From: Actinomycetota bacterium
Lineage (GTDB): Bacteria; Actinomycetota; Thermoleophilia; Gaiellales; Gaiellaceae
DNA length: 6,184 bases
Direction: 5' to 3'
Assembly: GCA_013812465.1 (NCBI GenBank)
Contig: JACCTK010000359.1
Coordinates: 1 to 6,184 of the forward strand
The position numbers were made by a program, and so were the translations under genes. The notes beneath the pieces are model-generated. The model did not search any database and was not told where the DNA came from. It was given only the letters and a program-made list of their open reading frames with translations. Below, piece by piece: positions 1 through 5,624 of the stretch (positions are counted from its first letter, which is position 1; the number at the start of each line of letters is the position of its first letter).

Positions 1-39
1 CCGCATCGCTGCTGGGTGGCGTTGCACGCTCCGCCGAGC

Positions 40-459
40 TCATTTGGCCAGGGTTCGCAGGCCGGCGTACCGCGCCGCCTGCCTCCCGCGCATGCGCGCG
101 GCAAGAAGTGGCAGCGCCACGGTCACGATGTAGCCCACGAGCGGTATCAGCGCGAGCAGGCACACGAAGAGCCCCACCATCGACACGTAGGCGGCGATCC
201 CCATGCGGGTCGCTCCCCTCCGCATCGCGCCCCGCACGACCGCAGCCGCGGAGAGCGCGCCGATGAGTCCTGCGACTCCGCCCGCGATCGTCTCCGCGAG
301 GTCCCCGATCACGACGAACCCGAACGCCGCCCCGACGGCGGCGCCGACGATCGCCGCCACTCCCGCTCCCACCGCATTCACACCCAGGAGCCCGGACAAG
401 ATGACGCCGAATCCGAGCCCGAGGCCGAGCGAGAGCCCGAGCGTGTACCAGAGGCCCAT
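40..459 (-). CDS. Small glycine-rich multi-pass membrane protein, unknown function
   Basis: I do not recognise a named family. The 139-residue protein (start at 459) is almost entirely hydrophobic. Helices are likely at about residues 5-26, 28-51 and 57-76, then a basic stretch (RGAMRRGATR, about 77-86), and one or two more helices at about 88-121. It ends in a basic tail (ARMRGRQAARYAGLRTLAK). Runs of small residues (GLGLGFG, VGAAVGAAFG, AGGVAGLIGA) look like glycine-zipper packing. The frame stays open upstream, with ATG codons at 504, 525 and 555. I prefer 459 because the first helix begins directly there and the upstream residues are soluble and unlike a signal peptide. No strong Shine-Dalgarno supports any of these starts. 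It is divergent from the CHRD gene. From memory, similar short membrane proteins ending in a YAGLR-like tail occur in actinobacterial genomes, but no role is known to me. Confidence 0.7.
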   Translation of the reverse strand: MGLWYTLGLSLGLGLGFGVILSGLLGVNAVGAGVAAIVGAAVGAAFGFVVIGDLAETIAGGVAGLIGALSAAAVVRGAMRRGATRMGIAAYVSMVGLFVCLLALIPLVGYIVTVALPLLAARMRGRQAARYAGLRTLAK

Positions 460-547
460 GGCCGTCCAGTGTAGTGGCGGCTGAAAAACCGAATCCTGCG
501 GCATGACGAAGGTACTCAAGTACATCCCAATGAGGGGAGGATGAGGT
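460..547. promoter_or_regulatory. Divergent intergenic region with presumed promoters for both flanking genes
   Basis: This stretch separates the minus-strand membrane protein from the plus-strand CHRD gene and must hold the start signals of both if the membrane protein begins at 459. I cannot identify convincing -35/-10 boxes. A short inverted repeat, GTACT-CA-AGTAC at 512-523, lies 24 bp before the CHRD start codon. It could be an operator half-site pair or chance. If the membrane protein uses an upstream start (504, 525 or 555), part of this region is coding. Confidence 0.4.
532..540 (+). promoter_or_regulatory. Ribosome binding site of the CHRD gene
   Basis: GAGGGGAGG lies just upstream, with its GGAGG core (536-540) 7 nt before the ATG at 548. 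It decides the start: another ATG at 541 directly abuts the GGAGG and lies in a different frame with no sensible protein, so 548 is the real initiator. Confidence 0.8.
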
Positions 548-988
548 ATGCGCAAACGTCTCTATGTCGTCGTTGCGATGGCCGCAGTCATCGCGGCGCT
601 CACGGTCGCGGCCGTGGGTGGAGCAGGTGGCGCGCCGCAGTCGACGATACTCACGGGTGCTGCCGAGGTCCCGGGCCCCGGCGATCCGGACGGAGCCGGC
701 ACCGCCTCGCTGAGGCTCAATCCGGGACAGGGGGAGATCTGTTACGAGCTGACGGTCTCCAACATTGCACCAGCTACCGCGGCCCACATTCACATCGGAG
801 GGCCGACAGTGGCCGGACCGGTCGTCGTAGGGCTCATGCCGCCGACGAGCGGATCCTCGAGCGGGTGCGCCAGCGCCCCGCGGGATCTCGTGCGCGACAT
901 CCTGAGAGATCCGGCCGGTTTCTACGTGAACGTGCACAACGCGGCGTTCCCGGCTGGCGCAGTGCGCGGCCAGCTCTCACGGCCGTAA
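548..988 (+). CDS. Exported CHRD-domain protein
   Basis: This 146-residue protein has a classic secretion signal: basic start MRKR, hydrophobic core at about residues 5-23, and small residues (AGGAP) where signal peptidase could cut near 27-30. No lipobox cysteine is present. The mature part is a single CHRD domain: strand TGAAEVPGPGDPDGAG (36-51), ICYELTVSNI (64-73), the histidine motif HIHIGG (80-85), and the C-terminal signature GFYVNVHNAAFPAGAVRGQL (124-143). Cys65 and Cys107 could form an extracytoplasmic disulfide. The CHRD domain is named after chordin. In bacteria it occurs in secreted proteins of unproven function, so the role stays open. The start is fixed by a strong Shine-Dalgarno. 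The gene stands alone on the plus strand and converges on the E2 gene, whose stop lies 16 bp beyond its own. Confidence 0.92.
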   Translation: MRKRLYVVVAMAAVIAALTVAAVGGAGGAPQSTILTGAAEVPGPGDPDGAGTASLRLNPGQGEICYELTVSNIAPATAAHIHIGGPTVAGPVVVGLMPPTSGSSSGCASAPRDLVRDILRDPAGFYVNVHNAAFPAGAVRGQLSRP

Positions 989-1000
989 CGAATGCGGTCT

Positions 1001-1026
1001 GGGGTCAGACCCGCGGGTCTGACCCC
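1001..1026. repeat. Perfect 26-bp palindrome at the 3' end of the E2 gene (possible bidirectional terminator or REP-like unit)
   Basis: The arms GGGGTCAGACCC (1001-1012) and GGGTCTGACCCC (1015-1026) are exact reverse complements around a central GC, so the whole 26 bp is self-complementary. It sits between the convergent CHRD and E2 genes and covers the last residues (GSDPRV) and the TGA stop of E2. Position and symmetry fit a bidirectional terminator hairpin, though no T-tract follows on either side and the loop would need to open two or more pairs. Motifs of this type recur as dispersed repeats in some bacterial genomes as far as I recall, which would make it a REP-like unit. No second copy occurs in this window. 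Confidence 0.75.
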
Positions 1027-2105
1027 TCGAGCCGCGCGATCACCGAAAGCCCGAACTCCGCCGCGCGAGCTCCGTCGACCACGCGGTGGTCGAACGAGAC
1101 CGCGATCGTCCCCACACGGCGCACCACGACCTCGCCATCGCGGACGACCGGTGTCTCCCCGATTCGCCCGATGCTGAGGATCGCGACCTCCGGGTGGTTG
1201 ACGATCGGAGTCTGGAAGAGGCCGGCCAGCTTTCCCGCGCTCGTGACCGTGAAGGTCGAGCCGCGCAGCTCGTCCGGAGTGAGAGCTCCTGTACGGGCTC
1301 CTTCGGCGAGGCGCCGGACCTCCGCGTCGATCTTCTCGACCGTGCTCGAGTCGGCGCCTCGCACGACGGGAACGACGAGGCCCTGCTCCGTCTGCACCGC
1401 GACGCCGATGTCGTAGCGGTCGAGGTAGACGATCGCGTCCCCTTCGAGGCGCGCGTTTACCTCGGGAAACTCGGTCAGCGACACAGCCGCCGCCTGCACG
1501 ACGGTCGCGAGCAGCAGCTCCAGCTCGACGCGCTCGAAGTCGCACTCCTCGACCCAGGTGACCGCCGGCACCTCCCGATGCGCGCGCGTCATGTGCTCGG
1601 CGATGACGCGGCGGACGCCGCGCAAAGGCTCCCGACGCCCTTCGGTCTTGTCAACTCCGCCAGCCGCGGAGCGGACGTCGTCCTCCGTGATTCGTTCATC
1701 GCCGCCCGTCGGCGACACCGCCGCAAGGTCGACGCCGAGCTCCGCGGCGATCTTCCGCACCAGCGGAGTCGCCTGAACGCGGGCCGCGGGAGAGGTCGTA
1801 GTGCCCCGAACCCCTTGTGACACTGTGTCACTTGGCGTCTTCGGGGACGGCTCCTCGACCGCCTCGCCGGGTTCCCCGATCACGACCAGCACCGCTCCGA
1901 CCGGGGCGATCTCCCCCTCGGGCACGAGGATCCTCAACACCGTTCCGGAATAGGGTGACGGAATCTCGACCGTCGCCTTGTCGGTCTGGATCTCCACGAG
2001 CGGGTCGTCCTCGGCCAGGGTCTGGCCCTCTTGCACGAGCCAGCGAGCAACCTCGCCCTCCGCCAGGCCCTCCCCGAGATCCGGCAGCTTGAACGAATGC
2101 GCCAT
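1005..2105 (-). CDS. pdhC: 2-oxoacid dehydrogenase complex E2, dihydrolipoamide acyltransferase (pyruvate or branched-chain)
   Basis: E2 moves the acyl group from the E1-bound intermediate to CoA through a swinging lipoyl arm and forms the cytoplasmic core of the complex. Residues 1-77 are a single lipoyl domain with the EIQTDKA motif; Lys43 is the lipoylation site. A linker (about 80-110) follows, then the E1/E3-binding domain (about 111-147: ATPLVRKIAAELGVDL...GDERITEDDV). The catalytic acyltransferase domain starts near 158 and carries SFDHRVVDG (337-345), with His340 and Asp344 as the active-site pair. At 366 residues it is short for an E2, with one lipoyl domain and short linkers. The ATG at 2105 gives the expected N-terminus (MAHSFKLPDLGEGLAEGEV); the ribosome site is weak. 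It begins 18 nt after the preceding gene and is probably last in the operon. Two palindromes lie within it: one in the linker, one forming its C-terminus. The substrate (pyruvate or branched-chain) cannot be fixed from sequence alone. Confidence 0.95.
   Translation of the reverse strand: MAHSFKLPDLGEGLAEGEVARWLVQEGQTLAEDDPLVEIQTDKATVEIPSPYSGTVLRILVPEGEIAPVGAVLVVIGEPGEAVEEPSPKTPSDTVSQGVRGTTTSPAARVQATPLVRKIAAELGVDLAAVSPTGGDERITEDDVRSAAGGVDKTEGRREPLRGVRRVIAEHMTRAHREVPAVTWVEECDFERVELELLLATVVQAAAVSLTEFPEVNARLEGDAIVYLDRYDIGVAVQTEQGLVVPVVRGADSSTVEKIDAEVRRLAEGARTGALTPDELRGSTFTVTSAGKLAGLFQTPIVNHPEVAILSIGRIGETPVVRDGEVVVRRVGTIAVSFDHRVVDGARAAEFGLSVIARLEGSDPRV
1817..1831. repeat. Perfect palindrome in the E2 linker region
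   Basis: GTGACAC and GTGTCAC are exact 7-bp inverted arms around a single base (1824). It encodes part of the stretch SDTVSQGV in the linker between the lipoyl and binding domains of E2, an unusual sequence for such linkers, which are normally rich in Ala, Pro and charged residues. It could be a small inserted repeat, a protein-binding operator-like site inside a gene, or chance. Confidence 0.5.
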
Positions 2106-2123
2106 CGTCCGCGCGATTCTCGT

Positions 2124-2453
2124 CTATTCAGAGAGACGAGCGCGCCGGCGCTGCAAGAGCACGACCAACGCGGCCAACGCCGACATCGCGATCAGAAGCG
2201 GGGGCGCGAGAAATCCGACCGCTGTCGCGAAGTGCATGCCGGTGCAGTCTTCGCCGCAGTCGAAGAAGCCGTCCGCGTCCCGGTAGTCGGAGGAGATCGC
2301 AGCGAAGTCGAGCACCCAGACACAGGCCGCTGCGATGAACACGACGCCCGCGGCCGCGCCGAGGCGCCCGCGGGCCCAGGCGCCCGCCAGCAAGCCGCAG
2401 ACGAGCATGAGCAAGGCTCCGAGAGCGAGATAGACGAGCCAGGCATCCCTCAC
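2124..2453 (-). CDS. Small three-helix membrane protein with a Cys/acidic loop, unknown function
   Basis: I do not recognise a family. The 109-residue protein has likely membrane helices at about 5-25, 32-53 and 78-100, with a basic end (QRRRARLSE) that should stay in the cytoplasm. Between helices 2 and 3 is a polar loop, about 54-75, rich in acidic residues with a CxxxC pair: SDYRDADGFFDCGEDCTGMH (Cys66, Cys70). By the positive-inside rule this loop should face outside, where the cysteines could form a disulfide or bind metal; that is inference. The start is GTG at 2453, which overlaps the GNAT stop codon by 4 nt (GTGA), so translation is probably coupled. No ATG nearby competes: the next Met is inside helix 1. 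The E2 gene follows 18 nt after its stop. Confidence 0.75.
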   Translation of the reverse strand: MRDAWLVYLALGALLMLVCGLLAGAWARGRLGAAAGVVFIAAACVWVLDFAAISSDYRDADGFFDCGEDCTGMHFATAVGFLAPPLLIAMSALAALVVLLQRRRARLSE

Positions 2454-2962
2454 AGCACGCGCTCGCCACTTGCGTCGAACGCCTGCACGCGTGCCGACGA
2501 GGACGGCGAGCCCGCAAACCCATCCCGGAAGAGGCTGAAGACGATGACGTCGCGCGGCACACCGTCCTCGTCGGGCGGAAGCCGCCGCCGCAGGATCCCC
2601 TCCTCGACGAAGCCGAGCTTCCGAGGAATCGTCAGGCTCGCCTCGTTCGCCGGATCGACGCGAATCTCGACCCGGTCGACGTCGCAGAGCTCAAAGGCGA
2701 CCCGCGTCAAGGCGGCGCTCGACTCGGTCGCCAGGCCTCGGCCGACGTGACTCGACCTGATCCAGTAGCCGATCTCGAGCGCGTCGGCGCCGCGACGCTT
2801 GTGTAATCCCGTGCCGCCGAGGACATCGCGCTCGTCGATATCGAAAATTCCCATCACGAAGTCTGTGCCCAGGTCGAACTGCCCGCGGAACCGCCGCAAC
2901 AGGTCTACCTTCTCGGAGAGCTCCTGCGGTTCCGCGCGCGCCCACGGCATCCACGGCTGCAA
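2450..2962 (-). CDS. GNAT-family N-acetyltransferase, RimJ/RimL-like (5' end uncertain)
   Basis: The GNAT fold transfers an acetyl group from acetyl-CoA to an amine, often a protein N-terminus, an antibiotic or a metabolite; the substrate here is unknown. Visible landmarks: LQPWMPWAR at the N-terminus, strand DVLGGTGLH (46-54), EIGYWI (63-68), the acetyl-CoA binding loop VGRGLATE (73-80), DRVEIRVDPANEAS (96-109) and IPRKLGFVEEGILRR (112-126), then DVIVFSLF (138-145). This order is that of Acetyltransf_3/RimJ-type proteins. The only start in this frame is TTG at 2962, with no ribosome site, and it would remove the first strand and helix. Those are encoded in frame just upstream without a usable start (see 2963-3070). 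The gene may therefore be frameshifted at its 5' end. The C-terminal tail (about 150-170) extends past the fold, and its stop overlaps the next gene by 4 nt. Confidence 0.8.
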   Translation of the reverse strand: MQPWMPWARAEPQELSEKVDLLRRFRGQFDLGTDFVMGIFDIDERDVLGGTGLHKRRGADALEIGYWIRSSHVGRGLATESSAALTRVAFELCDVDRVEIRVDPANEASLTIPRKLGFVEEGILRRRLPPDEDGVPRDVIVFSLFRDGFAGSPSSSARVQAFDASGERVL

Positions 2963-3070
2963 GTGCTCGAGGCTCGAGTCGATCGCTTCCTTGAGAAGCG
3001 GCGCGTCCAGTGGCTCCCAGCAGCGAATGACAAGCCGCTCGGAGACGATCCGGTAGGAGGGTCGCTCATG
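2963..3070 (-). other. In-frame N-terminal coding sequence of the GNAT gene lacking a standard start codon
   Basis: Read in the GNAT frame, this stretch encodes YRIVSERLVIRCWEP (3055 down to 3011) and LLKEAIDSSLEH (2998 down to 2963), running directly into LQPWMPWAR. This is the usual first strand and helix of RimJ/RimL-type acetyltransferases. The frame is closed by a TGA at 3086-3088, and between that stop and 2962 there is no ATG, GTG or TTG; only an ATT (3071-3073) or a CTG (3008-3010) could serve. A well-placed ATG at 3067-3069 lies in another frame and reads MSDPP before diverging. One missing base between about 3056 and 3066 would join that ATG to the GNAT frame. So this is either a frameshift mutation, an assembly error or a rare start. 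Confidence 0.7.
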
Positions 3071-3100
3071 AATCCGCCACGACCCTCACAAGGGACGAGC

Positions 3101-3529
3101 CTAGTGCTCCGTCCCGGAGGTCGCTTGATGATCCTGGCGCGCGAAGCGAGGGGTTCCGATCCAGGCATTGCCGGGAGCGATCAGCACGCGCAACCCACCG
3201 TCGACGCGCCAGAGCGAGACGGCCTGCTCGTCGCCTGCCAGCTCGGGGGCGACGGCCGCGGGCACGTAGCCGAGCTGCAGCGTCCGCTCCTCGTTGAAGA
3301 TCGCGACCGCGTTCCGATCGTGCGGGTTGTCGGGCTCGGGTAGGAGGGCCAGCTTGCGTCCGGGGTCGAACGAAGGATGCTCGAGAGCCTGCGGCCTATA
3401 GGAGACGCCGGCTACCGGAACGACGCGAATTTGAGGATCCTCCCAGCGCACGGGGTTCCCGGTCGCCGCATCGACGAGGTGGTAGCCGTGCTCGCCTCGC
3501 TCGAGCCACAGGCGGAGCCGCTCCGCCAC
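3101..3529 (-). CDS. Stand-alone HIRAN-domain protein
   Basis: This 142-residue protein consists mainly of one HIRAN domain, about residues 36-118. The most telling segment is LALLPEPDNPHDRNAVAIFNE (60-80, written here only for orientation as PEPDNPHDRNAVAIF), followed by LQLGYVPAAVAPELA (84-98). The first strand is IRVVPVAGVSYRP (34-46). HIRAN domains bind DNA ends in HLTF/Rad5-type SNF2 proteins and also occur alone or beside other domains in bacteria, where roles are unproven. Nothing else is fused here: a short N-terminal stretch (1-33, with a GYHLVD-type strand) and a 20-residue polar tail flank it. I choose the GTG at 3529, 4 nt after the E1 beta stop, because family-like sequence begins there and upstream reading only shadows E1 beta. 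Translation is probably coupled to E1 beta. A link to the oxoacid dehydrogenase is not evident. Confidence 0.82.
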   Translation of the reverse strand: MAERLRLWLERGEHGYHLVDAATGNPVRWEDPQIRVVPVAGVSYRPQALEHPSFDPGRKLALLPEPDNPHDRNAVAIFNEERTLQLGYVPAAVAPELAGDEQAVSLWRVDGGLRVLIAPGNAWIGTPRFARQDHQATSGTEH

Positions 3530-3533
3530 GGAT

Positions 3534-4547
3534 CTACGCCCCGAGCACCCGCCGGACGGCGTCTTGGACGCGGTCGACCGACGGCATGTAGGCGTCCTCG
3601 ATCTGCCAGTAGGGATACGGGACGTCGTAACCCGTGACCCGCAGCACCGGCCCGCGGAGGTCGAAGATCGCCTTCTCGGCGAGCACCGCTGCGACTTCAG
3701 CGGCGAACCCACACACGCGCGGCGCCTCCTGAATCAGCACCGCCCGTCCCGTCTTGCCGACGGAGGTGAGCAGCGCATCCTCGTCGAGCGGCTTCAGGGT
3801 CCGGAGATCGAGCACCTCACACGACGCCTCGTCCTCGAGCGCGTCCGCGGCTCGCTCGGCGAGCGGCACCATCGCTCCGTAGGCGACCAGCGTGACATCG
3901 GAGCCCTCGCGAGCGACGCGCGCCTCGCCGAGCGCAACGACGTGCTCGCCCTCGGGCACGTCCCCCCGCGCCGTTCGGTAGATGAGCTTCGGCTCGAAGA
4001 TCACAACCGGATCGGGATCGCGAATCGCCGCCGCGATCAGACCCTTGGCGTCTGCGGGCGTAGACGGAATGGCGACCTTCACGCCCGGCGTGTGCACGTA
4101 GTACGTCTCCGGCGAGTCGTCGTGGAGCTCGGGCGCGCGCACGCCGCCTCCGTAGGGCATGCGGATGACCAGCGGAAAGGACATTTGCCCGCGCGTCCGC
4201 CAGCGATAGCGCCCCACATGATTGATCAGCTGGTCGAGGGCGGGGTAGCTGAAGGCGTCGTACTGCATCTCGCACACCGGCCGCCAGCCGGCCATGCAGA
4301 GCCCGACCGCGGTTCCGAGGATTCCCGCTTCCGCGAGCGGCGTATCTACGCAGCGATCGACGCCGAACCGCTCCTGAAGCCCAGCCGTCGCCCGGAAGAC
4401 CCCGCCGAGGCGGCCGACGTCCTGGCCCAGGACGAGCACCGAAGGGTCCCGCTCGAGCTCGAGGTGGAGCGCGTCGTTGACGGCCTCCACCAGAAACCGC
4501 TGAGCCACGGCCCCCGTAGCGTCGGGGCTTGCCTCGCCCTCACTCAC
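3534..4547 (-). CDS. pdhB: 2-oxoacid dehydrogenase E1 component, beta subunit
   Basis: With the alpha subunit this forms the thiamin diphosphate-dependent E1 (alpha2-beta2), which decarboxylates the 2-oxoacid and acylates the lipoyl group of E2. Of 337 residues, about 16-190 form the pyrimidine-binding domain: VLGQDVGRLGGVFRAT (39-54), DTPLAEAGI (68-76) with Glu73 expected to touch the thiamin aminopyrimidine, and GGGVRAPELHDDSPE (133-147) with the active-site His142. About 205-330 is the transketolase C-terminal domain (VTLVAYGAM, VLDLRTLKPLD, VLIQEAPRVCGFAAEV). The PELHxDS form resembles Bacillus PdhB more than typical branched-chain subunits, but substrate remains open. GTG at 4547 is the start, backed by AGGAGG 7 nt upstream; the gene overlaps the end of E1 alpha by 8 nt. 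HIRAN follows after 4 nt. Confidence 0.95.
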   Translation of the reverse strand: MSEGEASPDATGAVAQRFLVEAVNDALHLELERDPSVLVLGQDVGRLGGVFRATAGLQERFGVDRCVDTPLAEAGILGTAVGLCMAGWRPVCEMQYDAFSYPALDQLINHVGRYRWRTRGQMSFPLVIRMPYGGGVRAPELHDDSPETYYVHTPGVKVAIPSTPADAKGLIAAAIRDPDPVVIFEPKLIYRTARGDVPEGEHVVALGEARVAREGSDVTLVAYGAMVPLAERAADALEDEASCEVLDLRTLKPLDEDALLTSVGKTGRAVLIQEAPRVCGFAAEVAAVLAEKAIFDLRGPVLRVTGYDVPYPYWQIEDAYMPSVDRVQDAVRRVLGA

Positions 4548-5607
4548 CGAGAGTCCTCCTCAATTCGGCGAGGTCGTCCGCTAGGCCCGGCGGCGGATTC
4601 GCGTACGCGTGCTCGAAGACGAGTCCCGGGTCGGCCGGCGGCTCGGCCTCCGCCTCCGCGATCCCCGTTCGCATGAGCTCGAGGGCTTCCTGCTTGATCT
4701 CCTCCGCGCGTGCCACCGTGAGCACCCCGGCTCGGACGAGATAGCGCCCATAGCGGCCGACGCACTCGTTCTCCTTCTCCTCTTCGACACGTTCCAGATC
4801 GACGTAGATCGACGGATCGTCGGCGGTCGCGTGGGGCGCGGCTCGGTAGGTGACTGCTTCGATGAAGGTCGGGCCTTCGCCCGCCCGGGCGCGCGTCACC
4901 GCCTCACGAGTCGCCTCGAACACCGCCAGGACGTCACCGCCGTCCACGCGAATCCCCGGTATCCCGTACCCGATGGCCTTGTCCGCGAGCGTGGCCGCCG
5001 CGGTCTGAGCCGCGAGCGGGGTCGAGATCGCCCACTGGTTGTTGTTGCAGAAGAGAATCGCGGGCGCTTTCAGCACTCCCGCAAACGTCGCGCCCTCGTG
5101 GAACGCGCCTTCCGACGTTGCGCCGTCTCCGAAGTACGCGAGCGCCACACGATCCTCACCCTTAAGCCTAGAGCCCCACGCCAGCCCTACTGCATGCGGC
5201 ACGTGGGTTGCGATTGGGACGCAGATCGACGCCACGTTGAACTCCGCCGGATTCCACCATCCCGCCGGATGCCCGCGCCACCACGACAGCACCGTAGAGG
5301 CGGGCATGCCTCGGAGGAGCCCGATCGCCGACTCCCGGTAGCTCGGGAAGATCCAGTCGCGCGCCTCGAGGGCGAACGCGGATCCAACCTGCATCGCCTC
5401 GTGGTTCCAGAAGATGGCGTACGTCCCGATCCGCCCTTGTCGGTGGAATACGACCGAGCGCTCGTCGTACGTCCGGAGCAGGACGAGGTTGCGATAGAGC
5501 GCGAGCAGGTCGTCATGGCCGAGCCCCTCGACCTCACCGTCGGGACGCGTCTCACCGTCGCCGATGACGCGGCGCAAGCCTCCCTCCGCCGGCAGCACCT
5601 GGCTCAT
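4540..5607 (-). CDS. pdhA: 2-oxoacid dehydrogenase E1 component, alpha subunit
   Basis: This is the catalytic thiamin diphosphate-binding subunit of E1. The 355-residue protein shows the diphosphate/Mg motif GDGATSEGAFHEG (160-172) ending in CNNNQWAIS (187-195). Other landmarks are HRQGRIGTYAIFWNHEA (55-71), DWIFPSYRE (84-92), IPIATH-like VPIATHVPHAVG (130-141) with conserved His138, and the mobile active-site loop YRAAPHATADDPSIY (254-268). From memory it is close to mycobacterial PdhA/BkdA (KAIGYGIPGIRVDGGDVLAVFEA matches that type; only the pattern IGYGxPGIRVDG is needed). The mycobacterial enzyme works on branched-chain 2-oxoacids although often called pyruvate dehydrogenase, so the substrate is ambiguous. 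ATG at 5607 is the start; it has only a weak ribosome site and lies 17 nt after the lipid kinase stop. Its end overlaps E1 beta. Confidence 0.95.
   Translation of the reverse strand: MSQVLPAEGGLRRVIGDGETRPDGEVEGLGHDDLLALYRNLVLLRTYDERSVVFHRQGRIGTYAIFWNHEAMQVGSAFALEARDWIFPSYRESAIGLLRGMPASTVLSWWRGHPAGWWNPAEFNVASICVPIATHVPHAVGLAWGSRLKGEDRVALAYFGDGATSEGAFHEGATFAGVLKAPAILFCNNNQWAISTPLAAQTAAATLADKAIGYGIPGIRVDGGDVLAVFEATREAVTRARAGEGPTFIEAVTYRAAPHATADDPSIYVDLERVEEEKENECVGRYGRYLVRAGVLTVARAEEIKQEALELMRTGIAEAEAEPPADPGLVFEHAYANPPPGLADDLAELRRTLGE
4555..4560 (-). promoter_or_regulatory. Ribosome binding site of E1 beta inside the E1 alpha coding sequence
   Basis: AGGAGG on the minus strand is a perfect Shine-Dalgarno 7 nt before the GTG at 4547. 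It also encodes two arginines near the end of E1 alpha (LRRTLGE). It fixes the E1 beta start and suggests strong re-initiation, which would help keep the two subunits equal in amount. Confidence 0.85.
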
Positions 5608-5624
5608 CTCGGTCTCAGTGTATT

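Noticed and set aside
1..39. Left edge beyond the membrane protein stop
   Set aside because: Only 39 bases; a possible 4-bp stem just after the stop is too weak to call a terminator, and no gene can be assigned.
541..1416. Plus-strand open frame starting at the ATG at 541 and running across the CHRD gene and into the E2 region
   Set aside because: Different frame from CHRD, Arg-rich, no ribosome site spacing (GGAGG directly abuts the ATG), and antisense to E2 in its second half.
922..1545. Minus-strand open frame within the E2 region, alternative frame
   Set aside because: Overlaps the E2 catalytic domain in another frame and is Arg/Gly-rich; only its last part would be of interest if the palindrome were removed from E2.
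2905..3168. Minus-strand open frame containing the ATG at 3069 (MSDPP...)
   Set aside because: After MSDPP it reads no family-like sequence, while the adjacent frame carries the GNAT N-terminus. The ATG more likely belongs to the GNAT gene across a frameshift.
3564..4676. Long open frame on the plus strand opposite E1 beta
   Set aside because: Antisense shadow of E1 beta with composition (RR, HR, RP runs) unlike a folded protein; no domain seen.
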